NCBI GenBank assembly: GCA_031383405.1
Contig: JANMZO010000183.1
Span: forward strand, 1-20,345
DNA: 20,345 bases
Direction of reading: 5' to 3'
Origin: JANMZO01 sp031383405
GTDB lineage: Bacteria > Actinomycetota > Acidimicrobiia > Acidimicrobiales > JANYDT01
The notes below the pieces were generated by a model that saw nothing but the letters and a program-made list of their open reading frames with translations, did not search any database and had not been told where the DNA came from. Of this stretch, positions 1 to 8,451 are shown piece after piece. A program made the position numbers and the translations under genes. Within the stretch, counting starts at the first letter, position 1. Each line of letters opens with the position of its first letter.

Positions 1-2
1 CG

Positions 3-296
3 TGGCCCTCGCCGCCGTGGTTCGCGATGAGGATCCCTGGCGCCAACGTCAAGATCAAAAACAACGCGACCGGTCAGGAAATCGACATAGTGAGCGGTGC
101 GAACGGCGGCTGGAGCTTCAGCTCCGAGGCGCACGTCAACCGCAACGGTCCGGGATGGGTAATCTCACTGGGAGGGGTTACGCCAGAAGCCCCCAACGCC
201 ATCCCCAAGACCGCGACATGCGAGTTGGTGTCCGGAGAACCGATTACGAGCGCGAACGGCCCGATCGGTTATTGGGCGGGATTTGCCACCGTTTGA
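3..296 (+). CDS. C-terminal part of an unknown protein, cut by the left edge
   Basis: The frame is open from the window edge to a TGA at 294-296, giving about 97 visible residues. Codon third positions are rich in G and C, and the composition (many Gly, Asn, Ala, with well-spaced Trp) looks like a real protein rather than a shadow. The segment starting IPGANVKIKN suggests a beta-rich, possibly extracellular domain, but I do not recognise a family. A single Cys is present. The 3' end overlaps the convergent lgt gene by 28 bp. An ATG at 27 is internal to the open frame and need not be the start, because the real N-terminus probably lies outside the window. That it is coding is inferred from composition only. 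Confidence 0.55.
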   Translation, partial: WPSPPWFAMRIPGANVKIKNNATGQEIDIVSGANGGWSFSSEAHVNRNGPGWVISLGGVTPEAPNAIPKTATCELVSGEPITSANGPIGYWAGFATV

Positions 297-1240
297 CCGG
301 CCGTTTCTGTCCCGACGGTTTCTGTCCCGACGGTTACTTCGTTCCCGGGTGCATCGCTTTCTGGCTCAAGTTCCCGCCGGGTCGGGTTGGTTTCTGGGTC
401 GAAGTCTGGAGCGGTGTCCGCGGCCGCGGTCTCGGTTGCCGATCGGAAGCCGGTCGCGATGACCGCCAGTGCAATCAGGAAAACCGTCCCGGCGACGAGT
501 TCGTTGATCCGAAGACCGATGAGGCGGTAGGCCTTGTCAACCCGGACGCGCTCGATCCAAAACCGACCGAACGTGTACGCGGCAACGTAGACCGCGAACA
601 ACCGGCCAGCCTTCAACCGTCGACCAAACCGCTTCTCGACCAGGAGAACGAAACCAACCACGACGAGATTCCACAGCAGTTCATACAGAAATGTCGGATG
701 AAACGTGGTGAAGTTTCTGTACACCTCGGGCCGCTTGCGCAAGGGTACCTCGAGGGCCCACGGTAACCGCGAGGGCCCTCCGAACAGCTCGATGTTGAAC
801 CAGTTGCCGACCCGACCCATGGCTTGAGCGAGGGGTATGGCGGGTGCGACAGACTCCAGCAGCCCGCCCGGCCGGAGTCCACGTTTGCGACCGATGACAA
901 GCCCGACCAGAACACCGAGGGCAACCCCACCCCAGATCCCGAGGCCACCATCCCAGATCTTCACGGTGTCGCCCCACCGGCCGCGGTAATCCTTCCAATC
1001 GGTGGCCACGTGGTATAGACGGGCACCGACCACGCCAGCGGGCACGGCCCACATAGCGATCGCCGGCATATCGTCGGTTGACCCACCCCGGAGGACCCAT
1101 CGCCGACCGGCCAGCCACACCGCGGCAAACACTCCGGCGGCTATGCACATCCCATACGCGTTGAACTTGAGCGGGCCGAGGTGAATGGTGTTGCGAGACG
1201 GGCTGGGAATGGACAACAACACGGTCGTAAGAGCTCGCAC
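269..1240 (-). CDS. lgt: Prolipoprotein diacylglyceryl transferase (Lgt)
   Basis: Lgt moves the diacylglyceryl group of phosphatidylglycerol onto the lipobox cysteine of preprolipoproteins in the cytoplasmic membrane, the first step of lipoprotein maturation. The 323-residue product starts with the typical Lgt N-terminus (IPSPSRNTIHLGP). It carries the Lgt signature MGRVGNWFNIE at residues 141-151, an HPTFLYE block at 181-187 and GRFWIERVRVD near 225-235, with several hydrophobic segments. I chose GTG 1240 because a TAACGT box lies 8 nt upstream and the Lgt homology begins there. An in-frame ATG at 1330 would add 30 residues with no Lgt character. The last 50 or so residues are an acidic Thr/Glu-rich tail with a duplicated VGTET unit, probably cytoplasmic and dispensable. 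The gene is divergent from the penicillin-binding protein gene, so two envelope genes share a 113-bp promoter region. Confidence 0.95.
   Translation of the reverse strand: MRALTTVLLSIPSPSRNTIHLGPLKFNAYGMCIAAGVFAAVWLAGRRWVLRGGSTDDMPAIAMWAVPAGVVGARLYHVATDWKDYRGRWGDTVKIWDGGLGIWGGVALGVLVGLVIGRKRGLRPGGLLESVAPAIPLAQAMGRVGNWFNIELFGGPSRLPWALEVPLRKRPEVYRNFTTFHPTFLYELLWNLVVVGFVLLVEKRFGRRLKAGRLFAVYVAAYTFGRFWIERVRVDKAYRLIGLRINELVAGTVFLIALAVIATGFRSATETAAADTAPDFDPETNPTRRELEPESDAPGNEVTVGTETVGTETAGQTVANPAQ
303..332 (-). repeat. 15-bp direct tandem duplication in the lgt tail
   Basis: Two perfect copies of GTTTCTGTCCCGACG (plus-strand sense) lie end to end at 303-317 and 318-332. Being 15 bp, the unit keeps the lgt frame and duplicates a Val-Gly-Thr-Glu-Thr block in the C-terminal tail. 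Confidence 0.9.
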
Positions 1241-1248
1241 GACCGGAA

Positions 1249-1254
1249 ACGTTA
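1249..1254 (-). promoter_or_regulatory. -10 box of lgt (leaderless type)
   Basis: TAACGT on the minus strand ends 8 nt before the GTG at 1240. Transcription would then start at or next to the start codon. No clear -35 element was seen. Confidence 0.5.
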
Positions 1255-1341
1255 CGACACCTGCACCCCGCTGTCGGTCGGTCGACCTCAGCTGAATGAA
1301 TTGAAGCTCCGACGGTGCGGGGTTGGACATCCGCGCACCGC

Positions 1342-1347
1342 TACGAT
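1342..1347 (+). promoter_or_regulatory. -10 box of the penicillin-binding protein gene (leaderless type)
   Basis: TACGAT lies 6 nt before GTG 1354, the spacing expected for a leaderless transcript. This box decides between GTG 1354 and the upstream ATG 1315. Confidence 0.55.
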
Positions 1348-1353
1348 TCTCCC

Positions 1354-3969
1354 GTGAGCAGTACGCGCGCTGAGCAAACCCCGCCACGGGGAAGTGCACG
1401 CAGGCAACGGTCGCCAGGTCGTCGTCTGCTCCGCTGGGCCGGACAAAAGGCCGCTCGGATGATCACGCTCGTTTTTGGCGGCGCCATCGGGGCCGGCGCT
1501 ATCGCCGCTTGCCTGGCGTTGTTTTTCTCCCAGCTACCGGAGGCCAAACACGCCGTAGCTTTTGATGTGGAAAAGGTGGGCGCGCTCGATCCGCTCAATG
1601 AGCGCTCCATAGTCGTCGACCGCTACGGGCGCACGATTGCGGTGCTGAGAAGCGAACAGAACCGTAGCCCGGTCGATCTCGCCCGCGTGCCGAATCATGT
1701 CATCAATGCGGTGCTCGATACCGAAGATGCGGATTTCTATTTCCACAAAGGAGTCAACCTCCGCTCGACAATTCGAGCGGTGGCAGCGAATGTCGAGGCC
1801 GGTGGCGTGGCTCAGGGTGGCTCAACCATTACGCAGCAGTTGGTGAAGCTGACGCTGTTGACGCCGAAGCAGGACCTCAACCGCAAAGTCACCGAAGCAC
1901 GTCTGGCTCTGCAGATCGAAAAGGAATACACCAAGGCCGAGATACTCGGCCGGTACCTCAACCTCGTGTACCTGGGCGAAGGGGCATACGGTCTGGAAGC
2001 AGCTGCGGAGCGGTACTTCAATACCACCGTCGACAAGCTCACGGTCGTGCAGGGCGCCTTTTTGGCCGGCATGATTCGCAACCCGACCGGATACGACCCC
2101 CTTCGCTTCCGGGAGCGTTCACGACAGCGGCGCAGCACGGTACTTGACCGCCTGGTCGCCCGAAAGCACCTCACGCAGGTCGAGGCCGATCAGCTGAAGA
2201 AGAGCCCGATGCCCCGCCCGGCTGATCGGCTCGCCCAACCCGATACCTACTTCATCGAGAACGTGAAGCAGTCGCTGCTCGACGACATCCGGCTGGGGGA
2301 GAATGCCAAGGACCGCTACAACGCCGTCTTCAACGGGGGGCTCAAGATCTCCACCACCTTTGACCCGATATTGCAGGCTGAGGCCGAGCGGGCGGTGGTC
2401 GAGACGTTGCCCGAAAACGAACCCGACTTCACCGCAGCGTTGGTTTCGGTTGATGTCACTTCGGGCGCAGTGCGGGCCTTGGTCGGCGGACGCGGGTTCG
2501 CAACCGACAAATACGATCTCGCTACGCAGGGCAAGCGTCAGCCGGGATCGTCATGGAAGCCGTTCATCTACACGGCGGCGCTCGAAGCCGGCATCTCTCC
2601 GCGTTCGTCGATCAGTGGGCTCGAACCCTGTCAGATTCCGAACCCGGGGGGAACACCTGACCCCTTCGAGCCGTCGAACGCCGAACCCGGCAGCGGCAAG
2701 GTTGCCACGATCCCGGATCAGTTGGTCGCGTCGAGTAATTGCGCGTTCGCCCGACTCGCGTACGTCGTGGGCTACGACAAGGTCGCCGGCGTCGCCAAAC
2801 GTATGGGTATCACCACCAACATCGATCTCGTTCCGGCCATGGCGCTCGGGGTCGAGGAAGTGCATCCGCTCGATATGGCAGGCGCCTATGCCACCCTCGC
2901 AGCGGAGGGACTGCAACGGGTGCCGTACTTTATATCCGAGGTCAAAGATCGTGACGGTAAAACGTTGTTCGCAACCAAGGCGTCGACGAAGCGCGTCATT
3001 GACGTGGAGATCGCCCGGACCGTCACGGCTGCGATGCGCCGGGTCATAACCGGTGGCACCGGAACCGCAGCGCGCCTCGACGGCTACGAGGCCGCCGGCA
3101 AGACCGGGACCACGAACAACTATGAAGACGCCTGGTTCGTGGGGTTCACGAACACGTTGTCGACCGCAGTTTGGATGGGGGCGCCCGACAAGAAGGTGGC
3201 GATGAGGAACGTGGGTGGCATCAGGGTCTACGGAGGCACCTATCCGGCGCGGATCTGGCACGCATTCATGACCGAAGCGATGGCCGGAAGCATCGCGATC
3301 CCGTTCACGGAACCCGACGAAAAGGCCTACCCCAAGGGCGACTGCATCGCCATCAACGTGGTTCGCGGCAAGAACGGCAAGCTGGTGCCCTCGCCCTCGC
3401 CCTCGTCCTCGTCCTCGCCCGTGACCTCCTCGACCACGACCACAACATCTATCGAATTAAGGGCGACCAACTACGTTCGGACTACGACAAGCCCGAAGTC
3501 GGCGGCTGACTCGGGTGCCGGCATCGCGGGCACGACCTCAAACACCAAAGGGCCTTCCTCGACGACCGGGAAACCGGTGCGTACGGCCGCTCTGGCGGTG
3601 GGTTCCCGAGGGTTCAGTGTCGGCATTTCGTTACAGGAGTCGGTTGCTACCGCAAACGCCAATGACTCGAAATCGAAAACACCGACGACGGTCAGGAGCC
3701 GGAAGAAGGGCGGCCGAACCTGCACAGAAATTCTCGGTGGGTACCCGAAGAAGAAGAAGACCGCCACGACGATCGCGCAGGCGCAAGACACGGTGTCAGA
3801 CACGGGTGCAGCGGATTCGACGGTAGGGGAAGACCCGCAGGCACCGACGGTCGCCCCCGTTCCGGATGTCACTCCTGATCCGGGCCCAGCGCCGGAACCC
3901 CCGGTTCGAATCAACGCGGCCGCGATGGGCGTTCCGAAACAGAGCAGGTCTCAAAGCCCGCATGGGTAG
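1354..3969 (+). CDS. Class A penicillin-binding protein (bifunctional transglycosylase/transpeptidase)
   Basis: This enzyme polymerises lipid II glycan strands and cross-links their peptides at the outer face of the membrane. The product has 871 residues. A basic cytoplasmic N-terminus precedes one transmembrane helix at about 36-60. The GT51 transglycosylase domain shows the catalytic ED-x2-F-x2-H-x-G motif from E124 and GGSTITQQ at 155-162. The transpeptidase domain has SSWK at 399-402 (nucleophile S399), SSN at 460-462 and KTGT at 583-586. From about residue 679 a 190-residue tail rich in Ser, Thr and Pro, with short Lys/Arg patches, replaces any recognisable domain; it is presumably extracytoplasmic. 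GTG 1354 is preferred to ATG 1315 because of the -10 box at 1342-1347. All catalytic motifs are intact, so the class is secure; the exact PBP1 paralogue is not. Confidence 0.95.
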   Translation: MSSTRAEQTPPRGSARRQRSPGRRLLRWAGQKAARMITLVFGGAIGAGAIAACLALFFSQLPEAKHAVAFDVEKVGALDPLNERSIVVDRYGRTIAVLRSEQNRSPVDLARVPNHVINAVLDTEDADFYFHKGVNLRSTIRAVAANVEAGGVAQGGSTITQQLVKLTLLTPKQDLNRKVTEARLALQIEKEYTKAEILGRYLNLVYLGEGAYGLEAAAERYFNTTVDKLTVVQGAFLAGMIRNPTGYDPLRFRERSRQRRSTVLDRLVARKHLTQVEADQLKKSPMPRPADRLAQPDTYFIENVKQSLLDDIRLGENAKDRYNAVFNGGLKISTTFDPILQAEAERAVVETLPENEPDFTAALVSVDVTSGAVRALVGGRGFATDKYDLATQGKRQPGSSWKPFIYTAALEAGISPRSSISGLEPCQIPNPGGTPDPFEPSNAEPGSGKVATIPDQLVASSNCAFARLAYVVGYDKVAGVAKRMGITTNIDLVPAMALGVEEVHPLDMAGAYATLAAEGLQRVPYFISEVKDRDGKTLFATKASTKRVIDVEIARTVTAAMRRVITGGTGTAARLDGYEAAGKTGTTNNYEDAWFVGFTNTLSTAVWMGAPDKKVAMRNVGGIRVYGGTYPARIWHAFMTEAMAGSIAIPFTEPDEKAYPKGDCIAINVVRGKNGKLVPSPSPSSSSSPVTSSTTTTTSIELRATNYVRTTTSPKSAADSGAGIAGTTSNTKGPSSTTGKPVRTAALAVGSRGFSVGISLQESVATANANDSKSKTPTTVRSRKKGGRTCTEILGGYPKKKKTATTIAQAQDTVSDTGAADSTVGEDPQAPTVAPVPDVTPDPGPAPEPPVRINAAAMGVPKQSRSQSPHG
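3388..3420 (+). repeat. Degenerate CCCTCG/TCCTCG hexamer repeat in the PBP tail
   Basis: Five or so hexamers of CCCTCG or TCCTCG encode an alternating Pro-Ser then Ser-Ser stretch at the start of the low-complexity tail (residues 679-689), directly after the transpeptidase domain. Confidence 0.75.
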
Positions 3970-3987
3970 ACGCCGACGTTCGTGAAG

Positions 3988-3993
3988 TAGCTT
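3988..3993 (+). promoter_or_regulatory. -10 box of the zinc-ribbon gene (leaderless type)
   Basis: TAGCTT ends 8 nt before ATG 4002. It sits in the 32-bp gap after the penicillin-binding protein gene, so the zinc-ribbon gene can be transcribed on its own. Confidence 0.45.
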
Positions 3994-4001
3994 CTCTTCC
4001 T

Positions 4002-4715
4002 ATGGGCTCATTCGATTCGCTTCTCGATCTGCAGCAACTCGATACGGCACTTTCCCAGCTCCGTTACCGGCGTTCGCACCTTCCGGAGAACGAACAACTC
4101 AACGTGGTCCGGCGAAAGGTGGATGTTCTCGACACGTCCAACGCTCCGGCGCTTACCCTTCGCGTCGACCTGGACCGCCGGCAGAACGATCTTGAACGTC
4201 AGATACACGACATCGATGCCAAGATCGAGACGGCCAGCAAGCAGCTCTACGGAGGAACGGTTACGGCCTCTCGTGAGTTGCAGGCCCTCGAGGCCGATAT
4301 TGCGTCACTGAAGCGCCATCGAAGCGAACTCGAAGACGTCGAACTCGGCGTTCTCATGGAACGTGAACCCATCGACGCCCAACTCGCCACCGCCGACGCC
4401 CAGCGAACGGAACTCGACGCCGATGCAGCGCAATGTCAGGTAGCCATCGCAGAAGCGATCGTGAGGATCGACCGGGAGACATCGGAGCTCACCGAGCGGC
4501 GCGTGGGGCTTGCAGCCTCCATCGACATCGTGACCATGAAAACCTATGACAGCCTACGAACGAGGAACAACGGTGTCGGAGCGGCTCGCTTGGAACACGG
4601 CACGTGCATGTCGTGTCGGTTGAAGCTGTCGGCTGTTCACCTCGATCAATTGCGAAAGGTTCCGGAGACGGACCTCGCGTTCTGCGACGCATGCGGTGCG
4701 ATTCTCATCCGGTGA
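4002..4715 (+). CDS. Coiled-coil protein with C-terminal C4 zinc ribbon
   Basis: The 237-residue product is almost entirely charged alpha-helix from about residue 5 to 180, in two long segments that would form an antiparallel coiled-coil hairpin. It ends in a zinc ribbon with ligands C202, C205, C228 and C231 (CMSC and CDAC). This architecture matches the widespread CT398/Rv2229c-like family ('C4-type zinc ribbon domain-containing protein'). The family is thought to act as an adaptor for nucleic acids or secretion components, but its role is not settled. In other actinobacteria this family often lies near an RNase H or phosphatase gene; here it follows a cell-wall synthase. No Shine-Dalgarno sequence is visible and the start is of the leaderless type. 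Confidence 0.8.
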   Translation: MGSFDSLLDLQQLDTALSQLRYRRSHLPENEQLNVVRRKVDVLDTSNAPALTLRVDLDRRQNDLERQIHDIDAKIETASKQLYGGTVTASRELQALEADIASLKRHRSELEDVELGVLMEREPIDAQLATADAQRTELDADAAQCQVAIAEAIVRIDRETSELTERRVGLAASIDIVTMKTYDSLRTRNNGVGAARLEHGTCMSCRLKLSAVHLDQLRKVPETDLAFCDACGAILIR

Positions 4716-4762
4716 GTCCCGACGGCGCGGTCGACGTTCCCTGAGTCAGCACTGGAGAAGTC

Positions 4763-5254
4763 GTGTTCTTTTGGTTCGTGGTCCTGAGTGTGGTCGGCGT
4801 GTATCTGGTGTTCCGTGACGAGCAGATGGATTACCGGCTGGTTGCGTTGGGCTCCGTCCTGCCTGATCTGATCGATGGCGCGGTTCGACGCGGCATCGGT
4901 CCAATGCACAGCGTCATCGTCGCCGTTGCGCTGCTTTTCGCTGTCGTCATGGCGACAGTCGGCCGTCGGGCCGTCCGGAAACGTTGGCTGGCTGTTCCAA
5001 TCGGCGTATTCGCCCATCAGGTACTCGACGCATCCTGGGCGGCGACCGACGCGTTCTGGTGGCCCGTGAAGGGTTTCAGGTTTCATGGTCGCATCCCGTT
5101 CCTGACGCATGGTCCCGTTGTCGGTCTTGTCGAAGAAGGGTTGGCGCTGCTGATTGGAGTTGCGCTCTGGCGGTCCTTTGGTCTGGGGAACGCCGCTCGT
5201 CGCTCTCGATTTCTTTCGACAGGCCGGCTCCCTCAACAACGGCATCGCCGTTGA
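4763..5254 (+). CDS. Small polytopic membrane protein, possibly YdjM-like metal-dependent hydrolase fold
   Basis: The 163-residue product has three to four hydrophobic segments (about residues 2-18, 49-66, 75-90 and 123-140). Between them lie polar residues that could bind a metal: PDLID near residue 35, a His-Ser after it, HQVLDASW near 94, and FLTHGP near 118. The Asp/His pattern resembles integral-membrane hydrolases of the YdjM/DUF457 type, but the match is loose and the function remains unknown. The start is GTG 4763, supported by a GGAG Shine-Dalgarno at 4754-4757 five bases upstream. This gene is therefore initiated differently from its leaderless neighbours. The last 20 residues are basic and probably cytoplasmic. 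The 286 bases that follow hold no gene I can support. Confidence 0.65.
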   Translation: MFFWFVVLSVVGVYLVFRDEQMDYRLVALGSVLPDLIDGAVRRGIGPMHSVIVAVALLFAVVMATVGRRAVRKRWLAVPIGVFAHQVLDASWAATDAFWWPVKGFRFHGRIPFLTHGPVVGLVEEGLALLIGVALWRSFGLGNAARRSRFLSTGRLPQQRHRR

Positions 5255-5527
5255 CAGCCGTTGACAGTTCTGCGCTTGCGTTGGGGGCCGGTCGCCGGTA
5301 GGTCCTGCCTCGGGGTCCCCACCGAGTCTCCGAATGTCCTCCATGGCGTTCCCGTGCGCGTGCCTGCGCGTTCCTGTGCGTTCCCTGCCTCGGATGTCGT
5401 GGGCAGTCGCCTTCGTGCGTGCCCTCGCCTCGGAGCTTGAGGAGAATTGTGCCTGTGACCTTCCGTGGAACCTCCTGATCGAGGTTTCGGTTGGTCCCCG
5501 AAGACCGCCCGTGGTGCACTGGTGCAC

Positions 5528-5533
5528 TAACTT
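5528..5533 (+). promoter_or_regulatory. -10 box of the LOG gene (leaderless type)
   Basis: TAACTT ends 7 nt before GTG 5541. Just upstream, GGTGCACT occurs twice in tandem (5513-5528), each copy with a palindromic GTGCAC core; the second copy touches the -10 box and could be a regulatory site. Confidence 0.5.
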
Positions 5534-5540
5534 CGACCGC

Positions 5541-6176
5541 GTGTCAACCACCGGCGAACCTCACGAACCACATCAGGCACCGGACATTCGGCGGGTCGCT
5601 GTGTACTGTGGCTCTTCGGCGGGCGTTCGGGCCGAGTATCTTTCAGCCGCCGCAGATACCGGGCGAATACTGGCCGAACGGGGCCTGGAGCTCGTATACG
5701 GCGGAGGACATGTCGGCCTGATGGGGGCCGTGGCCAACGGATCACTCGAAAATGGGGGAGTGGTCCATGGGATCATAACGAGCGCGCTCCTCGACGCCGA
5801 GGTCGGCCACAGCGGGCTGACATCGCTTGAAGTTGTATCGACCATGCATGAACGCAAATCCCGCATGGCTGATCTGGCCGACGCGTTTCTCGCTCTTCCC
5901 GGCGGATTCGGCACGCTCGATGAACTGTGCGAAGTTCTGACATGGACCCAGCTCGGTATTCAACGGAAACCCATCGCGCTCGTCAACGTTTGTGGATACT
6001 GGGACGGCCTCATCAGCATGACTTCGACAGCGGTCGAAGAGGGATTCGTGAGAGCGTCGCACGGCGAACTACTTCGGTCGGCGGCCGGTGCGACGGGCGC
6101 GATCGATCTGCTCTTCGCCCCGATTGCGCTTCCCGAACCGAAGTGGATCGAACGTCCCCAGGAGTTGCGCCGCTGA
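5541..6176 (+). CDS. LOG-family nucleoside 5'-monophosphate phosphoribohydrolase
   Basis: LOG proteins cleave the N-glycosidic bond of a (cytokinin-type) riboside 5'-monophosphate, releasing the free base and ribose 5-phosphate. The 211-residue product shows the Rossmann-like start VAVYCGSS at 19-26, GGGHVGLMG near 54-62, MHERK at 102-106 and the diagnostic PGGFGTLDE at 120-128. The substrate could be a cytokinin nucleotide or simply AMP or a related nucleotide; the sequence does not decide. The frame is open upstream to an ATG at 5334, but those 69 residues have no family similarity, and the TAACTT box 7 nt before GTG 5541 fixes the start. The neighbours give no pathway hint. The gene is convergent with rnpB. 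Confidence 0.9.
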   Translation: MSTTGEPHEPHQAPDIRRVAVYCGSSAGVRAEYLSAAADTGRILAERGLELVYGGGHVGLMGAVANGSLENGGVVHGIITSALLDAEVGHSGLTSLEVVSTMHERKSRMADLADAFLALPGGFGTLDELCEVLTWTQLGIQRKPIALVNVCGYWDGLISMTSTAVEEGFVRASHGELLRSAAGATGAIDLLFAPIALPEPKWIERPQELRR

Positions 6177-6247
6177 CGCACCCGCAGGTCCCATGGAAGC
6201 AGGCGGAGACATCCGGCTGGGGCGACCCGGCGAACGGCTGGGAAGTG

Positions 6248-6648
<401 letters not shown>

Positions 6649-6654
6649 CTTTCC

Positions 6655-6660
6655 ATTCTT
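6655..6660 (-). promoter_or_regulatory. Candidate -10 box of rnpB
   Basis: AAGAAT on the minus strand ends 7 nt before the first bases of P1, the right distance for a start at about 6647-6648. No convincing -35 element was found. Confidence 0.4.
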
Positions 6661-6675
6661 TCACGGTGAAGGCGT

Positions 6676-6693
6676 GGTCGACGACTGTCGACC
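6676..6693. repeat. Inverted repeat in the rnpB promoter region
   Basis: Perfect 7-bp arms GGTCGAC (6676-6682) and GTCGACC (6687-6693) flank GACT. The site sits about 30-45 bp upstream of the rnpB start, over the expected -35 region. Confidence 0.6.
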
Positions 6694-6706
6694 GGCTGCA
6701 CCGCTT

Positions 6707-6732
6707 CCTGAGAACTGTGGACAGTTCTCAGG
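6707..6732. promoter_or_regulatory. 26-bp perfect palindrome between rnpB and the molybdoenzyme gene
   Basis: Arms CCTGAGAACTGT (6707-6718) and ACAGTTCTCAGG (6721-6732) are perfectly complementary around a GG centre. No T-run follows on either strand, so it does not look like a terminator. It lies about 60-85 bp upstream of rnpB and 10 bp before GTG 6742, overlapping a CAGGAT -10-like box at 6729-6734. This is a good position for a repressor or activator site of the molybdoenzyme gene. Its presence is certain; its role is inferred. Confidence 0.6.
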
Positions 6733-6741
6733 ATTTCGTGC

Positions 6742-8427
6742 GTGAGCCGACGCGAGTCGGCGAAACTCAGTGGCGTGAACACCGAAAAACCATTTCGAGG
6801 GCTAGCCGGCCTTCTGTCAGCCGGGCTTGGTTTGGCGGTCGGTGAACTACTCGCCGGACTGTTCGACGGGGTGCGGTCACCGGTCATCTCGGTCGGTGAC
6901 CGGGTGGTCGACGGCGTGCCGGCCGGGGTGAAGAAGTCGGCGATCAACCTGTTCGGAACGCACGACAAGGCCGCGCTGCTCATTGGAATCGTGGTCATCG
7001 TCGGACTCGGTGCGGTCCTGGTCGGAATGGGATCGGCAGCGTCGATGCGAATTGCGATCGTCGGAGTTGGCCTTTTTGTCGCGGTCGGCAGCGTGTTCGC
7101 CGTTACCGGCCGGTTGGGTCGGGGACGCGACGTTATCCCCGTCGTCGGAGCCGGACTGGTGACGCTCGCCGCGTTGTACGGGTTGGTCCGACGCCCGTAT
7201 GCGGCCCAACAGAAGCTGGCACCGACAACTCCGCCCGGGAAAGTAATCGACGCCGTGATCGGAGAAAACCGGCCGCAGGGAGGGATGCGGGTCGATCGTC
7301 GGCAATTCGTCGTACTTGGGAGCGGTACCGCCCTCGCGTCGATCGCAACGGCAGCGCTCGGTCGCCGACTTCAGGGCAACGAAGAAGCTGCGACCCTTCG
7401 CAACGAAGTGAAGCTCCCGAGCCCGGCCTCCCCGTTGTCCCCCGGGCCGTCATCAACGCTGCCCGGTGCTTCGACTCCACCGGCCGCGACCGCCGTGCGC
7501 TTTCCGGTGGCCGGAGCCGCTCAGGTTGATGTTCCAGGGATCACGCCCTTCTTCGTGCCGAACAAGAACTTCTACCGGATTGACACGGCACTCGTCGTTC
7601 CCCGTATCGATGTCCGGTCCTGGTCGCTCACCATCGACGGCATGGTCGATCGTCCACTCAACTTCACTCTGGACGACCTACTCAAGCGCGAAGTGGTTGA
7701 ACACGACTGCACGTTGATGTGTGTATCCAATGAGATCGGCGGTGACCTTGTCGGCAACGCCAGATGGCTCGGTGTCCGACTCGCAGATGTTCTGCGCGAG
7801 GCGGGCGTGAAGAGCGGGGCCAATCAGGTATTCGCCCGATCCGTCGACGATTTCACCGCAGGGTTTCCCGTCGAACTGGCCCTCGACGGGCGCGAAGCTC
7901 TGCTGGCTTTCGGGATGAATGGCGAACCCCTGCCGTTCTCCCACGGGTATCCTGTCCGGCTCGTTGTCCCGGGAATCTACGGATACGTATCCGCGGTGAA
8001 GTGGCTGAAGCGGATTACCCTCACGACCTTCGAAGCCGACGAGGGCTATTGGATCCCCCGGGGCTGGTCGGCCCTCGGCCCGATCAAGACGTGCTCGCGG
8101 ATCGATGTGCCCGGACGCAGCACCGGGCAGGTCCGCGAGGGTCGCCAGGCGATTGCCGGAATTGCATGGGCCCAGCATGTTGGTATCAGCAAGGTCGAAG
8201 TCCAAGTCGACGACGAGCCGTGGCAGGTGGCTGAACTGGCAGCCGATGGTGGGATCGACACGTGGCGACAGTGGAAGCTGGCGTGGGACGCAACGGCAGG
8301 TACCCACTCAATCAGCGTGCGAGCCACTGACGCAACGAGTGCGTTGCAGATCGAAGAACGAACAGGTGTTGCCCCTGACGGCGCGACGGGCTGGCACACT
8401 GTTCAGGTCGCTGTCGTACGGGCCTGA
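6742..8427 (+). CDS. Membrane-anchored molybdopterin-dependent oxidoreductase (sulfite oxidase fold)
   Basis: The 561-residue product begins with hydrophobic segments at about residues 20-40, 73-95, 99-118 and 130-147. A twin-arginine-like segment (R186, R187, Q188, F189, followed by a hydrophobic run) then leads into a Ser/Pro/Thr linker. From about residue 265 comes the sulfite-oxidase-type molybdopterin domain with the block TLMCVSNEIGG, whose C327 is the expected Mo ligand. A C-terminal Mo-cofactor dimerisation domain follows from about 470 to the end (WAQHVGISKVEVQVDD, then WRQWKLAWD). The active site is predicted to face outside the cytoplasm. The substrate is unknown; no cytochrome or partner gene is adjacent. 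The start is uncertain: GTG 6742 follows CAGGAT by 7 nt, and GTG 6775 follows GAAACT by 7 nt. A GCCGAC-GCGA-GTCGGC hairpin at 6746-6761 lies between them. Confidence 0.88.
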   Translation: MSRRESAKLSGVNTEKPFRGLAGLLSAGLGLAVGELLAGLFDGVRSPVISVGDRVVDGVPAGVKKSAINLFGTHDKAALLIGIVVIVGLGAVLVGMGSAASMRIAIVGVGLFVAVGSVFAVTGRLGRGRDVIPVVGAGLVTLAALYGLVRRPYAAQQKLAPTTPPGKVIDAVIGENRPQGGMRVDRRQFVVLGSGTALASIATAALGRRLQGNEEAATLRNEVKLPSPASPLSPGPSSTLPGASTPPAATAVRFPVAGAAQVDVPGITPFFVPNKNFYRIDTALVVPRIDVRSWSLTIDGMVDRPLNFTLDDLLKREVVEHDCTLMCVSNEIGGDLVGNARWLGVRLADVLREAGVKSGANQVFARSVDDFTAGFPVELALDGREALLAFGMNGEPLPFSHGYPVRLVVPGIYGYVSAVKWLKRITLTTFEADEGYWIPRGWSALGPIKTCSRIDVPGRSTGQVREGRQAIAGIAWAQHVGISKVEVQVDDEPWQVAELAADGGIDTWRQWKLAWDATAGTHSISVRATDATSALQIEERTGVAPDGATGWHTVQVAVVRA

Positions 8428-8451
8428 GATTCACCCCGGCTCGAATGCGCA

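Noticed and set aside
2..766. 254-codon plus-strand frame at the left edge
   Set aside because: It lies antisense to lgt, whose motifs are unmistakable, and its Arg/Asp/Glu-rich composition is typical of a shadow frame.
5334..5540. N-terminal extension of the LOG protein
   Set aside because: The 69 extra residues are unlike any LOG protein, and a -10 box sits just before GTG 5541.
4646..5551. 301-codon minus-strand frame
   Set aside because: It is antisense to the zinc-ribbon and membrane protein genes, rich in Arg, Gln and His, has no motif, and runs through the LOG promoter region.
7678..8307. 209-codon minus-strand frame
   Set aside because: Antisense to the molybdoenzyme catalytic domain; no independent motif or start signal.
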